Below, in pieces: positions 37,401 to 48,555 of a stretch of 64,000 nucleotides of DNA. Position 1 is the first letter of the stretch. Each line of letters starts with the position of its first letter. A program made the translations under genes and the position numbers. Source of the stretch: Nereocystis luetkeana (taxonomy: Eukaryota; Sar; Phaeophyceae; Laminariales; Laminariaceae); assembly GCA_031213475.1 (NCBI GenBank), contig JARUPZ010000005.1, forward strand, positions 9,549,848 to 9,613,847. The letters are read 5' to 3'. A model generated the notes under the pieces. It ran no database searches. It saw only the letters and a program-made list of their open reading frames with translations, and had not been told where the DNA came from.

Positions 37401-40400
37401 CATTTTTACTAACAATATTTGGTCCTATTAACTATGGCCCCCCGTAATAAATATTGTTGGTAAAAATAGGGAAATATATAGGTTTTTGTGTGTACCGCGG
37501 GTCCTATTTACTACTATTACGGGGGACCATAGTTAACAAGACCTATGGTATACATAAAAACCTATATGTTTAACCATTTTTACTAACAATATTTGGTCCT
37601 GTTAACTATGGCCCCCCGTAATAGTATGGTCCCCCGTAAAAGAGTAGTATGGCGCCGCTCAAGTGAGGTCACAAAAATCGAAGGTTAAGGTTACCCTTAC
37701 AAGGCAAGCGTGTCATGTGCTTACAACGACGAAATGTAGGAGATTGATTGCACAGGGAGAGGAGGTGCGATAATCGTGTTTCAGCGCTTGGCTTTTTTTT
37801 TCTCGTGAGCACGGGAAGGTTGCTTATCATACCGAGCAAGAATGAAGGAGGCGGTTTTTACTGATACACATCTGGTCGAGAGAGAGAGAGAGAGCCGTTA
37901 CCGCTGTGGAGACGAAACGACCGGCGCTTGAAGAAAAAAAACGATCGCCTAGCGCCTGTGCGAATCGGACTCAACTTTTTCTTTCTTTCTTTTGTTAGTG
38001 TGGGAGTGGCCCGCAACCGTGGAGAAGGAGACTCGGGACAATGGTTGGCATGCCCTCCACGTTTTTTTTATTTTATTTTATTTTTTGTCTCTGTCTTTTC
38101 TGGTCGGACTGCCCAGAGATGAGATGCGCATGAAAAATAAATAAATTGATAATATATATGTGGGAAATACGTAACGAGCGCCCGAATGTTGGAGGTGTCT
38201 GTCTCTGTTAGGAGTGTGAATGGCGCCCCGTTTCGAAAGGGGTGCGTGGTCAGTGGTAAGATGACTAAGGCAAGCAACAAACGAGTACCCCTTCCCCCCG
38301 TCCCCCCACCTGGCTGTCATCCGTATGCAAGAAAGTCCGCCTCGAAATCTGTCCTCCGTAGGATGCAGCTCAACCTTCGTGCGACTCACCCAACACCTCG
38401 CGGTGCTTCGCGCTCGGTGCAAGCAAGGTCTGCCTGGTCGGTGAAAACTCGACGTGCCCCGTCCCGGCATTGTAGGGATGCGAGGGTCTATGGTCATACG
38501 ACTGCATCCATGCATGAACATGAGTAGCCCCCCCCCCCCCGGCCCTCCCTCCCCTTTCCCCCTTTTCCTCCTTTTTTGTGTGTTCCCAGATGCTGTACGC
38601 GTCGGAGTGCCCTCCGGATTCGGCAGGGGAGGTTCTCTCGGCTCTCGCGGAGTCGGTGGTTTCTCCGAAGATCGTTCCATGGGAGATGTCGGATGCCTCG
38701 GTGGGTGGTCTTTTCTCTCCCGCAACTTTCCTTCTTGATTTGTTTTTTTTTGTATTTTCTTGACCTTTTCCACCATAATCGTGAAGTAGATGATTTGTTT
38801 ACTTCCCTTTCTTCCCATCTTGTTTTGTACCAAGGTACCTAGTGTTTTCTTACCCGGTACGGCGGTGCCTGATTTGCTTACCTCGATTTTTTTTAAATGT
38901 TTTTTGTTTTTTTCTTGCCCTGCCTTGCGTGCAGTCTTGTGACCACAATGGTTTTGTGCTCGTGTCTCTCCAGGATGGAGAATCGGGACGGACGCTCGGC
39001 GTATCTGATTTCGTTGGCCAGAACCAACGGTTTCACGTGTAGACAGCAACCACTACCCCCCCCCCCCCCCCCGATTCATCAGGTCCTCAAATACGACCCC
39101 CTCCCCCCTCTCTCTTCGCCACTGCCGTCCCGTGTGAACGCTCTACGATACAAACCTAAACCCGACGGGGCTTCATTCATCTTGAAACATGAAACATATC
39201 TGGTACCTGGTACCTGGTACCATGTACCTGGTAAAACATGGGTAACATATATATATATTGACAAACACAGGCGAAGCTTTCCCAGATCATCCTCCACCGC
39301 CACGCGGGCTCGACTTCCGAGCAAGTGGACGACGCCCTCCACGCGGCCGCGTTCGGGGACTCTTCCTCCGTGGGGAAGCCCCTCACCCCGGGGCCGTGCC
39401 GCCTCTCCGCGGACGGTCTGAAGCAGTTCCGCGACTTGAGGTACAAGGCCTCGGGCATTACGGTCGTCGGCGTCAACGTGTGCCACGATGAATTCAAGGA
39501 CCAGGCTGAGGTGTGTGTATGTGTGTTTGTGTTTGTGTTTGTGTTTGTGTTTGTGTTTTTTTGTGTTTTTTTTTGTGTTTTTTTCGTGTTTTTTTCGTGT
39601 GTTCGTTCTTCGTTTGTCTGTGTGTGTTTTGTGTGTGTTTGTTTGTTGGTTTGTTCGTTGTCGTTCTTTCGTTCGTTCGTTTGTTTGTCGTGTTTGGGAT
39701 TTTTGTTCGTTCGGCTGTGTGTTTGTTTGTATGTGTGTGTTTTCATGCTTGTTTTGTGATGTGCGGTGTTGTTGTGTGGTTTTGTATTCTGTGGGAAGGG
39801 AGCGGGAGGAGGGGGGGGGGGGGCGTGTGCGCGCGCTAGGAGCGGGTGGCATGGGTGGTGAGTGGTGTGTAATGCCGCGGGCGGGTTGAGGGTTTTTAGT
39901 GTTCACGCTGTCCCTGGGGGGGGGGGGGGGGGCATGCTTTGGATTTCTCAAGAGATGAAATGCTATCGGCGTGGTTGGTACCTCACGGTGGTACGCCCCT
40001 CTCTCACGGTAGGGAGGGGGGGGGGGGGGTTGTACTCGATGTAATGCACGGGGTTAGGGTATGGGGCGCGGGGGGGGGAGGGGTATTATGCCATTAGTGT
40101 GACCTACCGCGTTTAGGCCCGTCCGTTGGGTTGGTGGCTCTGTACCTGGCGCAACGAAACAAAACAGACCCTTGGTGCTGCTTTTCGCGAAACCAGAAGT
40201 CATACCTCGGTAGAAAACCTTTGCGACTGCAATTGTATTGGTTAGTAGTCGGCCGAGTTCGGTTTCTGAGCGGCTGCAAAGCAAAGGGCCTTCAAGCTGA
40301 CACTGCTGGAAGTGGCCGCACCTGGAAATATATCATCTATCAATAGTTTATAACAAATCCGCCTCAAAAGCGGTTCTTAGAAGGATGCAGCTCACCCTTC

Positions 40401-41896
40401 ATGCGACTCGTCCAACACCTCACGTTTCGCTTCGCGCTTGGTGCAAGCAATGTCTGCCTGGTCGGTGAAAACCCGACGTGCTCCGTCCCGGCATTGTAGG
40501 GATGCGAGGGTCTATGGTCATACGACTCCGGCCATGCTTGATGATGAGTAACCTGCCCCGCCCCCCCCCGCCCCCCCCGCCTCCTAAATGGTCTGACCGC
40601 GCTCTCTCCTGGCGCAACATATTCCCGTCCCCCATCCCTCCCATTCCTCCGCTCCCATCCCAACCTATCCCATGCCTCGTAAATGTTTTTTTTGGCAACC
40701 TTGAACAAGCGCCCCCCCCCCCCCCCCCCCCCCCGTGGCCCTTCCGCCTCCGCTACCGTGTGCAACGCCGCGCATAATCCGTCTACGCTCCTCTGGCGTT
40801 GGTGTCAATACATGCATATATCCCGAAAATGCGCACGAGCAGGAGGCACTTGGGGGGGCGGATACTTCGCCCGCCGCGGCCCGCGCCCCCAGCAAGTACC
40901 TCGGGGGTGAGCTTAGGGTGAAGAGCGAGGTCGGGACTACCAGCGTGTCCATCGCCTTCGCCTCTCCTCCGGGGTCTGACGCAGGTGAGGGCTGCTACAG
41001 TACTACTCTACCTGGTAGCATCCTGTTCTTAATTTTTTTTTTTTTTTTAATTTCATTTTTTATTCTTTAGGTGTGTTCGTACCCCCCAAAAGGTCCTTGT
41101 GGTGTACGGAGTGGTAGAGGTCATGACGGGGCTCTCTCTTTGTGCAGGGCTATTTGTCTCTTTTTGGACGGCTCAGCTTGTTGTTGTTGCTGTTGTTATT
41201 TTTTTCGTGTTCGTCAGTCAGTCGGTCTGTCCGTCGGTCCGTCGGACTGTCTGTCCGTTGGTCCGTCGGACTGTCTGTCCGTCGGTCCGTCGGACTGTCT
41301 GTTTGTGCGTCTTAAGTCGGTAACGGTTCGGCCCCTTCGTGTCTCTCTTCTTTCGCCCGTCGGCCTTTTATGGGATCGTCGGTCTTTCCCTCGGCCGGTC
41401 TCTTTCCGTTGGTAGTTCCGGCCGTCTTTCCGTCGATATTTTCCGGAAAAAAAAAAGAAAACCTTGGTAACGAAAAATATTGTAATCCAGCACCCTGGTA
41501 CAGCAGTATCCTAAAAGAAAAAACAAACAAACGAACCCTACAAGACTCAACCAAACTCTCTCCCCCAGCACGTAACGATGTGTCCATGACCATTGACAGC
41601 GATTGCAGAACAAACCCTCCCCGCTAAGGAGCTTATTCGCACCTCATTAACAATGTGATGGGGGGTGCTGTCAATGTGCCCAGGCGCGCCGGCGTACGAG
41701 GCGCTCGGGGCCCTCTTCAACACCCGCGCCGCGGCGGTGGCGGCGCAGACCGGCGCCACCGCGTCGGGCTTCAACGTGACCTACACGGACGCGGGCCTCG
41801 TCGGCGTCACGGGCACTTGCGCGAACGGGGGCGCCGCCGCCATGACGGAGGCGCTAGTCTCGTGCTTCTTGGTGAGAGAGATACGAAGATGACAAC

Positions 41897-41939
<43 letters not shown>

Positions 41940-44900
41940 CTGCTGACTGTTGCCTGCCGCTTAGACTATTGACTGTCGACTCCCGTCCCATGCACGGCGC
42001 TTGGCTTGGCTTGGCTTGGCTTGGCTTGATGCAAGAAGTGAATGCCCGCTTGGCTTGGCTTGGCTTGGTGAAAGCCCGACTTGCTCCGTCCCGACGTCGT
42101 AGGGATGCGGGGGGGCTGTGATCGTGCGACTACGGCCGTGAATGACATGAGTCCCCACGTACCCACGCCCCCCCCCCCCCCCCGACCCATTTCTTACCAT
42201 GTTCCCAACCCCGTTGTTGTTTTCCCTGGGGTGTCTTTCAAAATAAGCCACCTCCCCTTCAAGGTTCCCTCCGGTGTCGTCCCCGGGGGTAATCGCTGAC
42301 AAGACTGACGCCTCCCCCCCCCCCCCCTCCCCCCCCCCTCCCCCAGCTGACATTTTGGGAGAGTGGGAAACGCGTAGGGAGGATTGGAATTAGTTGGAGA
42401 TGATGAAATAGACGAATGTGACCTGGGAGAGTTGTTAGATTTTTGTACAGCTAGGTGGTAGCGAGTAAACGATCGCTATCCTAGGAGATGGACGGTGGCC
42501 ACAAAAAAAGGCGCAGCAGAAAGGGGATAGGGTACGCTAGTTGTTTTTATAATGCACTGCAGTACACGGAAAACACCTATTGAGCGCCCATATGCTGGAG
42601 GTTTTCTCTACTATTACACGGGACCATAGTTAATATGACCAGATATTGTTAGTAAAAATGGTTAAATACATAGGTTTTTATGTATACCATGGGTCCTATT
42701 AACTATGGTCCCCCGTGATAGGAGTAGGTGCCCCGTCTGGAAGGGGGTGCGTGATCAATGTTCAAATGACGAAGGCTAGTAAAAATTGAGTACCCCCCCC
42801 CCCCCCCCCCTTCCCCGTACAACTGCGGCCATGCATGATATCGATTACACCCCCCGGCCTAGTCGAACAACCTTTACTCCGCACAAGTGGGAAGTATCGT
42901 ATCACGTAGTGTTCAGGGTGAGGTACCCAGGAGGCAGTTACATTCTGTAGTACTCCCATTGCTGTCTCTGGAATTGGCTACACCGGAAATTACATTGAAA
43001 TCATTGATGGTGTCATTCATATGCTAGTCCGCCTGACAAGCGGTTCTTAGTCGAGGATGCAGCTCACCCTTCATGCGACTCGCCGGACAACTTACGGCGC
43101 TTCGCGCTTGGTGCAAGCAATGTCTGCCTGGTCGGTGAAAACCCGACGTGCTCCGTCCCGGCATTGTAGGGGTGCGAGCATCTATGGTCATACACTTACG
43201 GCCGGCCATGCATTAGATCGAGTACATGTCTCCTATTGAGTACCCCCCCCCCCCGCCCCCCGGACATTCGACTGCGACCATACATGATGATGGTACACCC
43301 CCGTCCCCCGTCCCCATGCAATGATAATAAGTACCATCAGAATGAGTACCCCCCCCCCCCCCCTATGGTGATGCGGCTACGGCCGTGTATGATGACGATT
43401 ATCCCCCCCCCCCCCTCCCCCCTCCGCCCACCTCCGCCCACCTCGCCCACGTCGCCCACCTCTCGCTCTCTCAGCCCCCCTCAGATGCAGAATTGGAGTC
43501 TGCTATTGTTATCGCCAAAATCTCCCGCGGTCTGAAGATGGAAAAGCCTCTCCACGCGCTCCTTGCTCTCGCTGACTCGGCTTCGGTGGGACGGGACCCG
43601 AGGGCGTCGGCATTGGACGGCGTTACTGTGGCGGGGATAAAGGCGGCCGCCGCCACGGCGTTCCAGGCGGGCATGTCGATGGCCGCAGTGGGGAACATCT
43701 CCGAGGTGTGCACCCGCTGCCGTTTGTTTGGTCTGGTCTGGTCTGATGGGTTTGGTTTGGTTTGGTTTGGTTGGGTTTGGTTTGGTTTGGTTTGGTTTGA
43801 TTTGGTTTGGTTTGATTCGGTTTGGTTTGGTTTGGTTTGGTTGGGTTTGGTTTGATTCGGTTTGGTTTGGTTCGGTTTGGTTTGGCTTGGTTTGGTTTAG
43901 TTCGGTTTGGTTTGGTTTGATTCGGTTTGGTTTGGTTTGGTTTGATTTGGTTTGGTTTGGTTTGGTTTGAATCGGTTTGGTTCGGTTTGGTTCGGTTTGG
44001 TTTAGTTTGGTTTGGTTTGGTTTGGTTTGATTCGGTTTGGTTTGGTTTGGTTTGATTCGGTTTGGTTTGATTTGGTTTAGTTCGGTTTGGTTCGGTTTGG
44101 TTTGGTTTGGTTCGGTTGGTTTTGGTTCGGTTTGGTTTGGTTTGATTCAGTTTGGTTCGGTTTGATTCGGTCTGGTTTGGTTTTGGTTTAGGTCGGTTCG
44201 GTTCGGTTCGGTTCGGTTCGGTTCGGTTCGGTTCGGTTCGGTTCGGTTCGGTTCGGTTCGGTTCGGTTCCGTTCGGTTCGGTTCGGTTCGGTTCGGTTCG
44301 GTTCGGTTCGGTTCGGTTCGGTTCGGTTCGGTTCGGTTCGGTTCGGTTCGGTTCGGTTCGGTTCGGTTCGGTTTGGTTGGGTTTGGTTTGGTTTGGTTTG
44401 GTTTGGTTTGGTTTGGTTTGGTTTGGTTTGGTTTGGTTTGGTTTGGTTTGGTTTGGTTTGGTTTGGTTTGGTTTGGTCCGGTTTGGTTTGGTTTGGTTCG
44501 ATTTGGTTTGGTCGTGTTCCTTTGTTTTCTTTTGTTCGGTTTGTTCGGTGCGTGTTGTGTTGTTTTGTTTGGGTGTTTGGCTGTTCTGTATTGTTTTTCT
44601 GTGTGTTCGTTTGTTTGTTTGCTTGTTGTTTGTTGATTTCATTCATTTATATTCGCACCATGTTTTGATAATTTAGTTTCGGCGTACGGTACTGGCGAAA
44701 GCGTGCTTACGCGTTGTGCTACCGTCTCTGGGCGACTGCTACTTGAGCTTTCCTCGTTCGACGCTGCCATACATATATTATAGAAAAGTCCGCTTCAAGA
44801 GCGTATGTATCTCATGAGGATGTAGCCCGCCCTTCTTGCAACTCGCCAAACAAAACCTCACGGCGCAAACCGGTTGGTGCAAGCACTATCTGCCTGGTCG

Positions 44901-46168
44901 GTGAAAACCCGACATGCTCCGTCCCGACACCCGTAGGGATGCGAGGGTCTATGGTCATACGACTACGGCATAATCGTCATGTTTTTTTGTTTGGTCAGTT
45001 TTTTTTTTGTTTGGTCATTTTTTTCCCTCTGGTATAAGAAGCCCCCAAGAGGGGCTGTTGTAACCAGGGCTGCTCACGGGTCAGACGTGTACTCGCGGGT
45101 CGGGCCGGTTCGGCTCGGTTCGGCTCGGCTCGGGTCAGGTCGGGTCTGGTCTGGTTGACTCGACCCGACCCGACCCGACCCGACCCGTGATTTAGTTCGA
45201 AAACCTCCTGTTCCAACTCGACCCATCAGCTTTTGAAGATCTCCTGAGCCGACCCCGTGGGGAACCCTGGTTGTAAAGTACCTGTACAGTGTAGTGCTGC
45301 ACTCACTGTACATAAACATGGCTCCGACTCGGGCTCTAGTCTCCATCCACGCGTGCTGCCCCCGAAACGAGAGGTCGAAGGTTGGTTCGAAGGGCGTCGA
45401 AGCAAACGCTTTTACAGTTCGTAGGACCGTGTCCCCTTTTGGGCACAAACAAGAGACCTTATCGTATACAGACGCATTAAAAAATAGCCCAATGCGAAAC
45501 GCTCGTGCAGCTTACAGCAGGGCGTCGGCTACTCGCCGGTAGAGTTTGAGGCCACAGAAACGGGACTACATACACTACAGTCCTAAAAACATTTGTTTTT
45601 TTTTTGGAGACAATCATCTCGTTTTTTTTCACCCACCTGTACCCCACATTACGTCGAATGCTATTTGGTGATACTCCGCCCGTTTCGCTATATAGGCCTG
45701 CGTTAAGAAATGGTCGCGCTCAAGTTACCTTTCTGCGGGACGTTTCTGTTGATAGGTTGTATACGAAGTATAATGTTGCGGGGGAACCAGTATTCAGGGC
45801 CCCTTTTTTGACACTAAAGAAGCTATAAAGTATGGTATTTTCTTTTCGAGAATAGTATATATATTGTACTATTTTCACCAAGCATATTGGTAATCAGGAC
45901 CCATTTTGCTCCCAAAAGCCTACATATTCTAGTAGTTTCACGACGAAAATGGTAGATATTATAGTATCTTCAACACGGGGCATATCTGGTCCTGATTTTA
46001 CCGTGCTCCCCCGTAATACTATGATACAGTTGCTGTAGGTCATGCAGTTGGCCAGATACAACAGCCTGATCCCCGCTTTCCTTCCCCCTCCCCCCCCTTT
46101 GCGTTTCGCTTCCTTCCCAGGTACCCAACAAGCAGGACCTCGCGGTGAAAGTAGTACCAGGTATGTAA
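31429..46168 (+). CDS. QCR2: Mitochondrial cytochrome bc1 complex core protein 2 (M16 peptidase-like), complete, 10 exons
   Basis: Core subunit 2 of ubiquinol-cytochrome c reductase in the mitochondrial inner membrane; structural, faces the matrix. Exons: 31429-31547, 35019-35118, 36492-36622, 37233-37284, 38590-38700, 39271-39510, 40843-40984, 41684-41871, 43475-43705, 46121-46168. All junctions are GT-AG and phases match throughout, giving 453 residues plus TAA, the usual precursor length. Exon 1 encodes a presequence (two Met, then Ala/Arg/Ser-rich, no acidic residue until 'FPLDEEYLG'). Residues ~51-250 and ~251-450 are the two M16 domains: 'VSTLSNGATVV', 'VGVVVGSGSRDE', then 'LHLEGMAYK' where active peptidases have HxxEH. 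Both zinc histidines are replaced (Leu97, Gly101), so it should not be a peptidase. C-terminal 'AAVGNISEVPNKQDL' matches the family end. MPP-alpha is the alternative, but its glycine-rich loop is not seen. Introns (570-3471 nt) carry most repeats of the region. The stop lies in a TACCAGGTATGTAA context resembling a splice donor. Confidence 0.93.
33420..33600. repeat. Minisatellite TCCCGACTATTCC
   Basis: Repeats of CCCGACTATTCC(A/C)G with CGTTCCCA variants, densest at 33525-33570. In QCR2 intron 1. Confidence 0.85.
34138..34259. mobile_element. TATTACGGGGG-type MITE, diverged
   Basis: Starts TATTTACGGGGGACGATAG, carries AAATGTTGTTAGTAGAAGC and ends with GGTCCCCC followed by A-rich DNA. Two TACCTGGTA palindromes lie in or near it (34225, 34448). 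Located in QCR2 intron 1. Confidence 0.7.
35340..35990. repeat. Degenerate CCCCTA-rich tract
   Basis: Long run of CCCCTAC, CCCTTAC and CCCCTAA units without a fixed period, in QCR2 intron 2. Resembles degraded telomere-like repeat only loosely. Confidence 0.7.
36055..36147. mobile_element. TTAA-ended foldback MITE with TTAA at both ends
   Basis: TTAACCCTCTTAGGACCCCA at left and CTACAGGGGTTAA at right, with intact TTAA on both sides. In QCR2 intron 2. Confidence 0.8.
36792..36990 (+). repeat. Module-B dispersed repeat with C tail
   Basis: AGCTCACCCTTCACGCGACT to CACGATATCGAGTACACC and a long C-run. A shorter piece of the same module lies just before it at 36700-36795. In QCR2 intron 3. Confidence 0.8.
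37341..37649. mobile_element. Cluster of ~110 bp TATTACGGGGG MITEs: two full copies, one truncated, one end fragment
   Basis: Full copies lie at 37341-37449 and 37515-37623, a 5'-truncated copy at 37450-37513, and an end fragment at 37625-37649. Each full copy runs TATTACGGGGGACCATAG to CTATGGCCCCCCGTAATA with an AT-rich middle (ACTAACAATATTTGGTCC). The cluster lies in intron 4 of QCR2. Confidence 0.85.
38150..38540 (+). repeat. Modules A and B in tandem, each ending in GAGTA-C(n)
   Basis: Module A (GAGCGCCCGAATGTTGGAGG to AAGCAACAAACGAGTACC then C-rich) is followed by module B (AAGAAAGTCCGCCTCGAAAT to CATGAACATGAGTAGCC then C-run), the fullest composite in the window. In QCR2 intron 4, immediately upstream of exon 5 (38590). 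Confidence 0.75.
40365..40580 (+). repeat. Module-B dispersed repeat with C tail
   Basis: CCTCAAAAGCGGTTCTTAG to GATGATGAGTAACC, then C-runs. In QCR2 intron 6. Confidence 0.8.
41888..41940. repeat. (GAT)n microsatellite
   Basis: About 15 GAT units at the start of QCR2 intron 8. Confidence 0.95.
41985..42190 (+). repeat. Module-B repeat invaded by CTTGG pentanucleotide expansion
   Basis: The family segment CGCTTGGTGCAAGCAATG is replaced by CTTGG repeated several times in two blocks (41999-42030, 42048-42070); the rest (GAAAGCCCGACTTGCTCCG, GACATGAGT, C-run) is recognisable. In QCR2 intron 8. Confidence 0.7.
42612..42720. mobile_element. TATTACGGGGG-type MITE inserted in a module-A dispersed repeat
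   Basis: Starts TATTACACGGGACCATAG and ends ATGGTCCCCCGTGATA. The flanks are two halves of module A (GAGCGCCCATATGCTGGAGG before; GGGGGTGCGTGATCAATG after), which are contiguous at 38170-38290. Confidence 0.85.
43020..43430 (+). repeat. Module-B repeat followed by repeated GAGTAC-C(n) ends
   Basis: One nearly complete copy (43025-43260) is followed by several shortened ends, each with a TGATGATG/GAGTAC-like segment and a C-run (43260, 43345, 43400). In QCR2 intron 8, just before exon 9 (43475). Confidence 0.75.
43740..44515. repeat. Pentanucleotide array: GGTTT, then pure GGTTC, then GGTTT
   Basis: 43740-44190 is mostly GGTTT with scattered GGTTC/GATTC variants, 44190-44370 is almost uninterrupted GGTTC, and 44375-44515 returns to GGTTT. 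It sits at the start of QCR2 intron 9. Long reading frames over it (Trp/Phe/Gly/Leu or Thr/Lys/Pro/Asn) are repeat translations. Confidence 0.95.
44785..44980 (+). repeat. Module-B dispersed repeat lacking the C tail
   Basis: AGTCCGCTTCAAGAGCG to GTCATACGACTACGGC, then a T-rich segment instead of the C-run. In QCR2 intron 9. Confidence 0.7.
45085..45195. repeat. GGGTC/GACCC pentanucleotide foldback
   Basis: A GGGTCGGG..CGGTTCGGCTCG stretch is followed by inverted GACCCGACCCGACCC, then GTGATTTAGTTCGAAAACCTC. In QCR2 intron 9. Confidence 0.8.
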
Positions 46169-47571
46169 TTCCAAGTGAAGTATATCACGGCGGGATTAGA
46201 GGCCACAGAAGGTTAACAGGACCGAGTGGGTGATCAGATCGGTCAGGTTAGAGTTGTTGTGGATTGCTCTGCTTGGATAGGGGGAGAGTCTGATTTCGGC
46301 GATCTGATTGAGAATCGGAGGGAGTCTGATTTTTGCTCTGATTGGACGCGGGAGGGAGACTTCCTTGACTTGTGCCCTTGGTTGGACGGGAGAGAAGTCT
46401 GGCCCCTGTGTTGAAACAAGTGGAGAGCCTGCTTGCTTGCTCTGCTTGAACGCGCGATTTTTCGTCTCTTCGTTCTCGTTGGGCATGGAAGCGCCCGGCT
46501 GCTCTGATTGGTCAGGAGAAGATCGCATCCGGTTGCTCTGATTGGTCAGGAGAAGACCACAAAGGAGCACTACAAACTCCGGCTCTATTCGTAGGCGCCT
46601 ATGTACGTTGTCTTCCGGAGGGCAATGAAGTCGCCGTGCGGAACTGCGTAAGTGACACTCTAGTTTTTCTCTCTTCGACTTCGACTTCGCTGGCGGTGCC
46701 ATGAAGGGGAGCGCCGGCCGCGCGCGAACAACGAACATTGTTGTGTTGGGGAGTTTGAGGGTCGGGGGGAGGGGGAGGGGGAGGGGGGAGTGGGCGGGCG
46801 GGCGGACGGACGGGGGGGAAGGGGCCTAACCTCACGGTGTGAAAGCGCAAATCGAAACACATCAATCTTTTCATGATTCCGACTTCCGCACGGCTTGGTG
46901 GTTTGTGAGCGCCTTTTGATCTTGAATCTTGAGGCTGTGGTCGGACAGGTTTGTCTTTTTCCGGGGCGTGAAAGTAAAAAAAAACGCCATATTTTTTCCT
47001 TTGTCGGAAATCCCTCTTCCATTTCCCCAGCCCCCCCCCCCTCCCCCCTCGCCCCCGGCTGGCGGTCTACCAGCGGCGCAATGCTATCCGAGCACTACTC
47101 GTACGTACGTATGGTCCCCGTCTGGACTCTGACGCTGTGAAATAGGGAAATATAATGTTGTACGTTTGGACTCTTTGTGTGTGACGAAATGAAGTATGAT
47201 TCCGCGTTTGGACTCTTGACGGTGTGAGAGAGTGGAAACATATGTTCCCCGTCTCGACTCTGATGATGCGAATAATCATAAATCCCTTTATCGGGTTCAG
47301 GTTTCTGTTTCCACTAAAGAAAGAAAAAAAAATCATCCACACTTTTCTTCCAATTTTTTTTGTTCTTTTTTTTTTTTTGTAGTTGCGGTTGTTCAACCCC
47401 GTTTTTTTCAAGCTGTTTTTTACTTGACCTCGTTTTTTTTTTTTAGCGGAGGTACTTGACCGTCGTTGGAACATCCAGCCACGAGCATGACGTTTCGGCT
47501 GCTTGTACCCTGGGGGCTCGTGGAAGACTCGGTGAAATTTCCCGGGGCTTTTCGCGGATCATGTCAAACCT

Positions 47572-48155
47572 TTACGGGTCGGGTCGGGTCGGGTCAGCTG
47601 ACCGGGTCGGGTCAGGTACGACCCGTGATAATTGAAAACCTCCTGACCCGACCCGACCCGCGAGATTTGAAAACCTCTTGTCCCGACCCGACCTGACCCG
47701 TGAGATTTTGAACACCGCCTGACCTAACAAGACCCGGCCCGCCAGAGTCCGATTGGCCCGTGAGGTACGGGCCATGTCGCGGGTCGGGTCACCTCAACCC
47801 GCGAGACCCTTTATCTCGATCCGCGGGTGGGTATATGGATGGATGCAGACATGCGTGTTATTATTTAGGCGGTGCGTTTAGGTTCGAATATTATGCCATT
47901 TTAATCGATGTAGGTACGAGAGAAGTCGTGGGGCAGAAACTGGGATTTTTTTTTAGGTGTCGGATCCGCGGGCCAGATTTGCGGGTCCGACCCTAGGACC
48001 AGCGAAAACCAACTCCCGGGTCATCCGGACCCGACCCGCGAGTGACCCGGTATGGGCGGGTCATGGCCTGACCCGACCCGTGAGCTTTTCATCACCTCTT
48101 GACCCGACCCGACCCGACTAGACCCGCGAGTTTCGAAAAAATCTTGACCCGATGT
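47572..48155. repeat. Field of GGGTC/GACCC pentanucleotide units with GAAAACCTC spacers
   Basis: Repeated blocks of GACCCGACCCG plus CGAGATTTGAAAACCTCTTG-like spacers at 47640, 47680 and 48070-48140, opened by an inverted GGGTCGGGTCGGGTC block at 47576. Confidence 0.85.
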
Positions 48156-48217
48156 TATTGTTACAGTAGTATTAGTAGGAGCAGTATGGATCTAGGGTCC
48201 GATTACTGCTTTGCAGG

Positions 48218-48326
48218 CATTACGGGTGACCATAGTAAATAGGACCAAATTTTGTTAGTAAAAATAGCGAACTATATAGGTTTTTGCGTATACCGTAGGT
48301 TCTATTTAATATGGTTCCCCGTAATA
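48218..48326. mobile_element. TATTACGGGGG-type MITE
   Basis: Starts CATTACGGGTGACCATAG and ends ATGGTTCCCCGTAATA, with interior AAATTTTGTTAGTAAAAATAG. Confidence 0.75.
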
Positions 48327-48555
48327 GTGCTTTCTGGTCTGGTCTGGTCGCTATGCTCACACATGGTGCCTGGAGGTTGTCGTTCTTGTACTACGAGTAC
48401 TGCTGTAGTTGCTTTGCTTGCACGCCGGATGTTCACGGAAGGAAGGGGCGAGACATTCATCAGCCAGGCAGGCGATAACTCCTGGTCAGGTATAACGCGG
48501 GGGCACTTGCTGCACATCACAGCGCCCCAGCAGCGGAGAGGGGCTGCGATTACAC

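Noticed and set aside
43623..44642. 339-codon minus-strand frame of Thr/Lys/Pro/Asn repeats and matching plus-strand Trp/Phe/Gly frames
   Set aside because: Pure translation of the GGTTT/GGTTC pentanucleotide array inside QCR2 intron 9.
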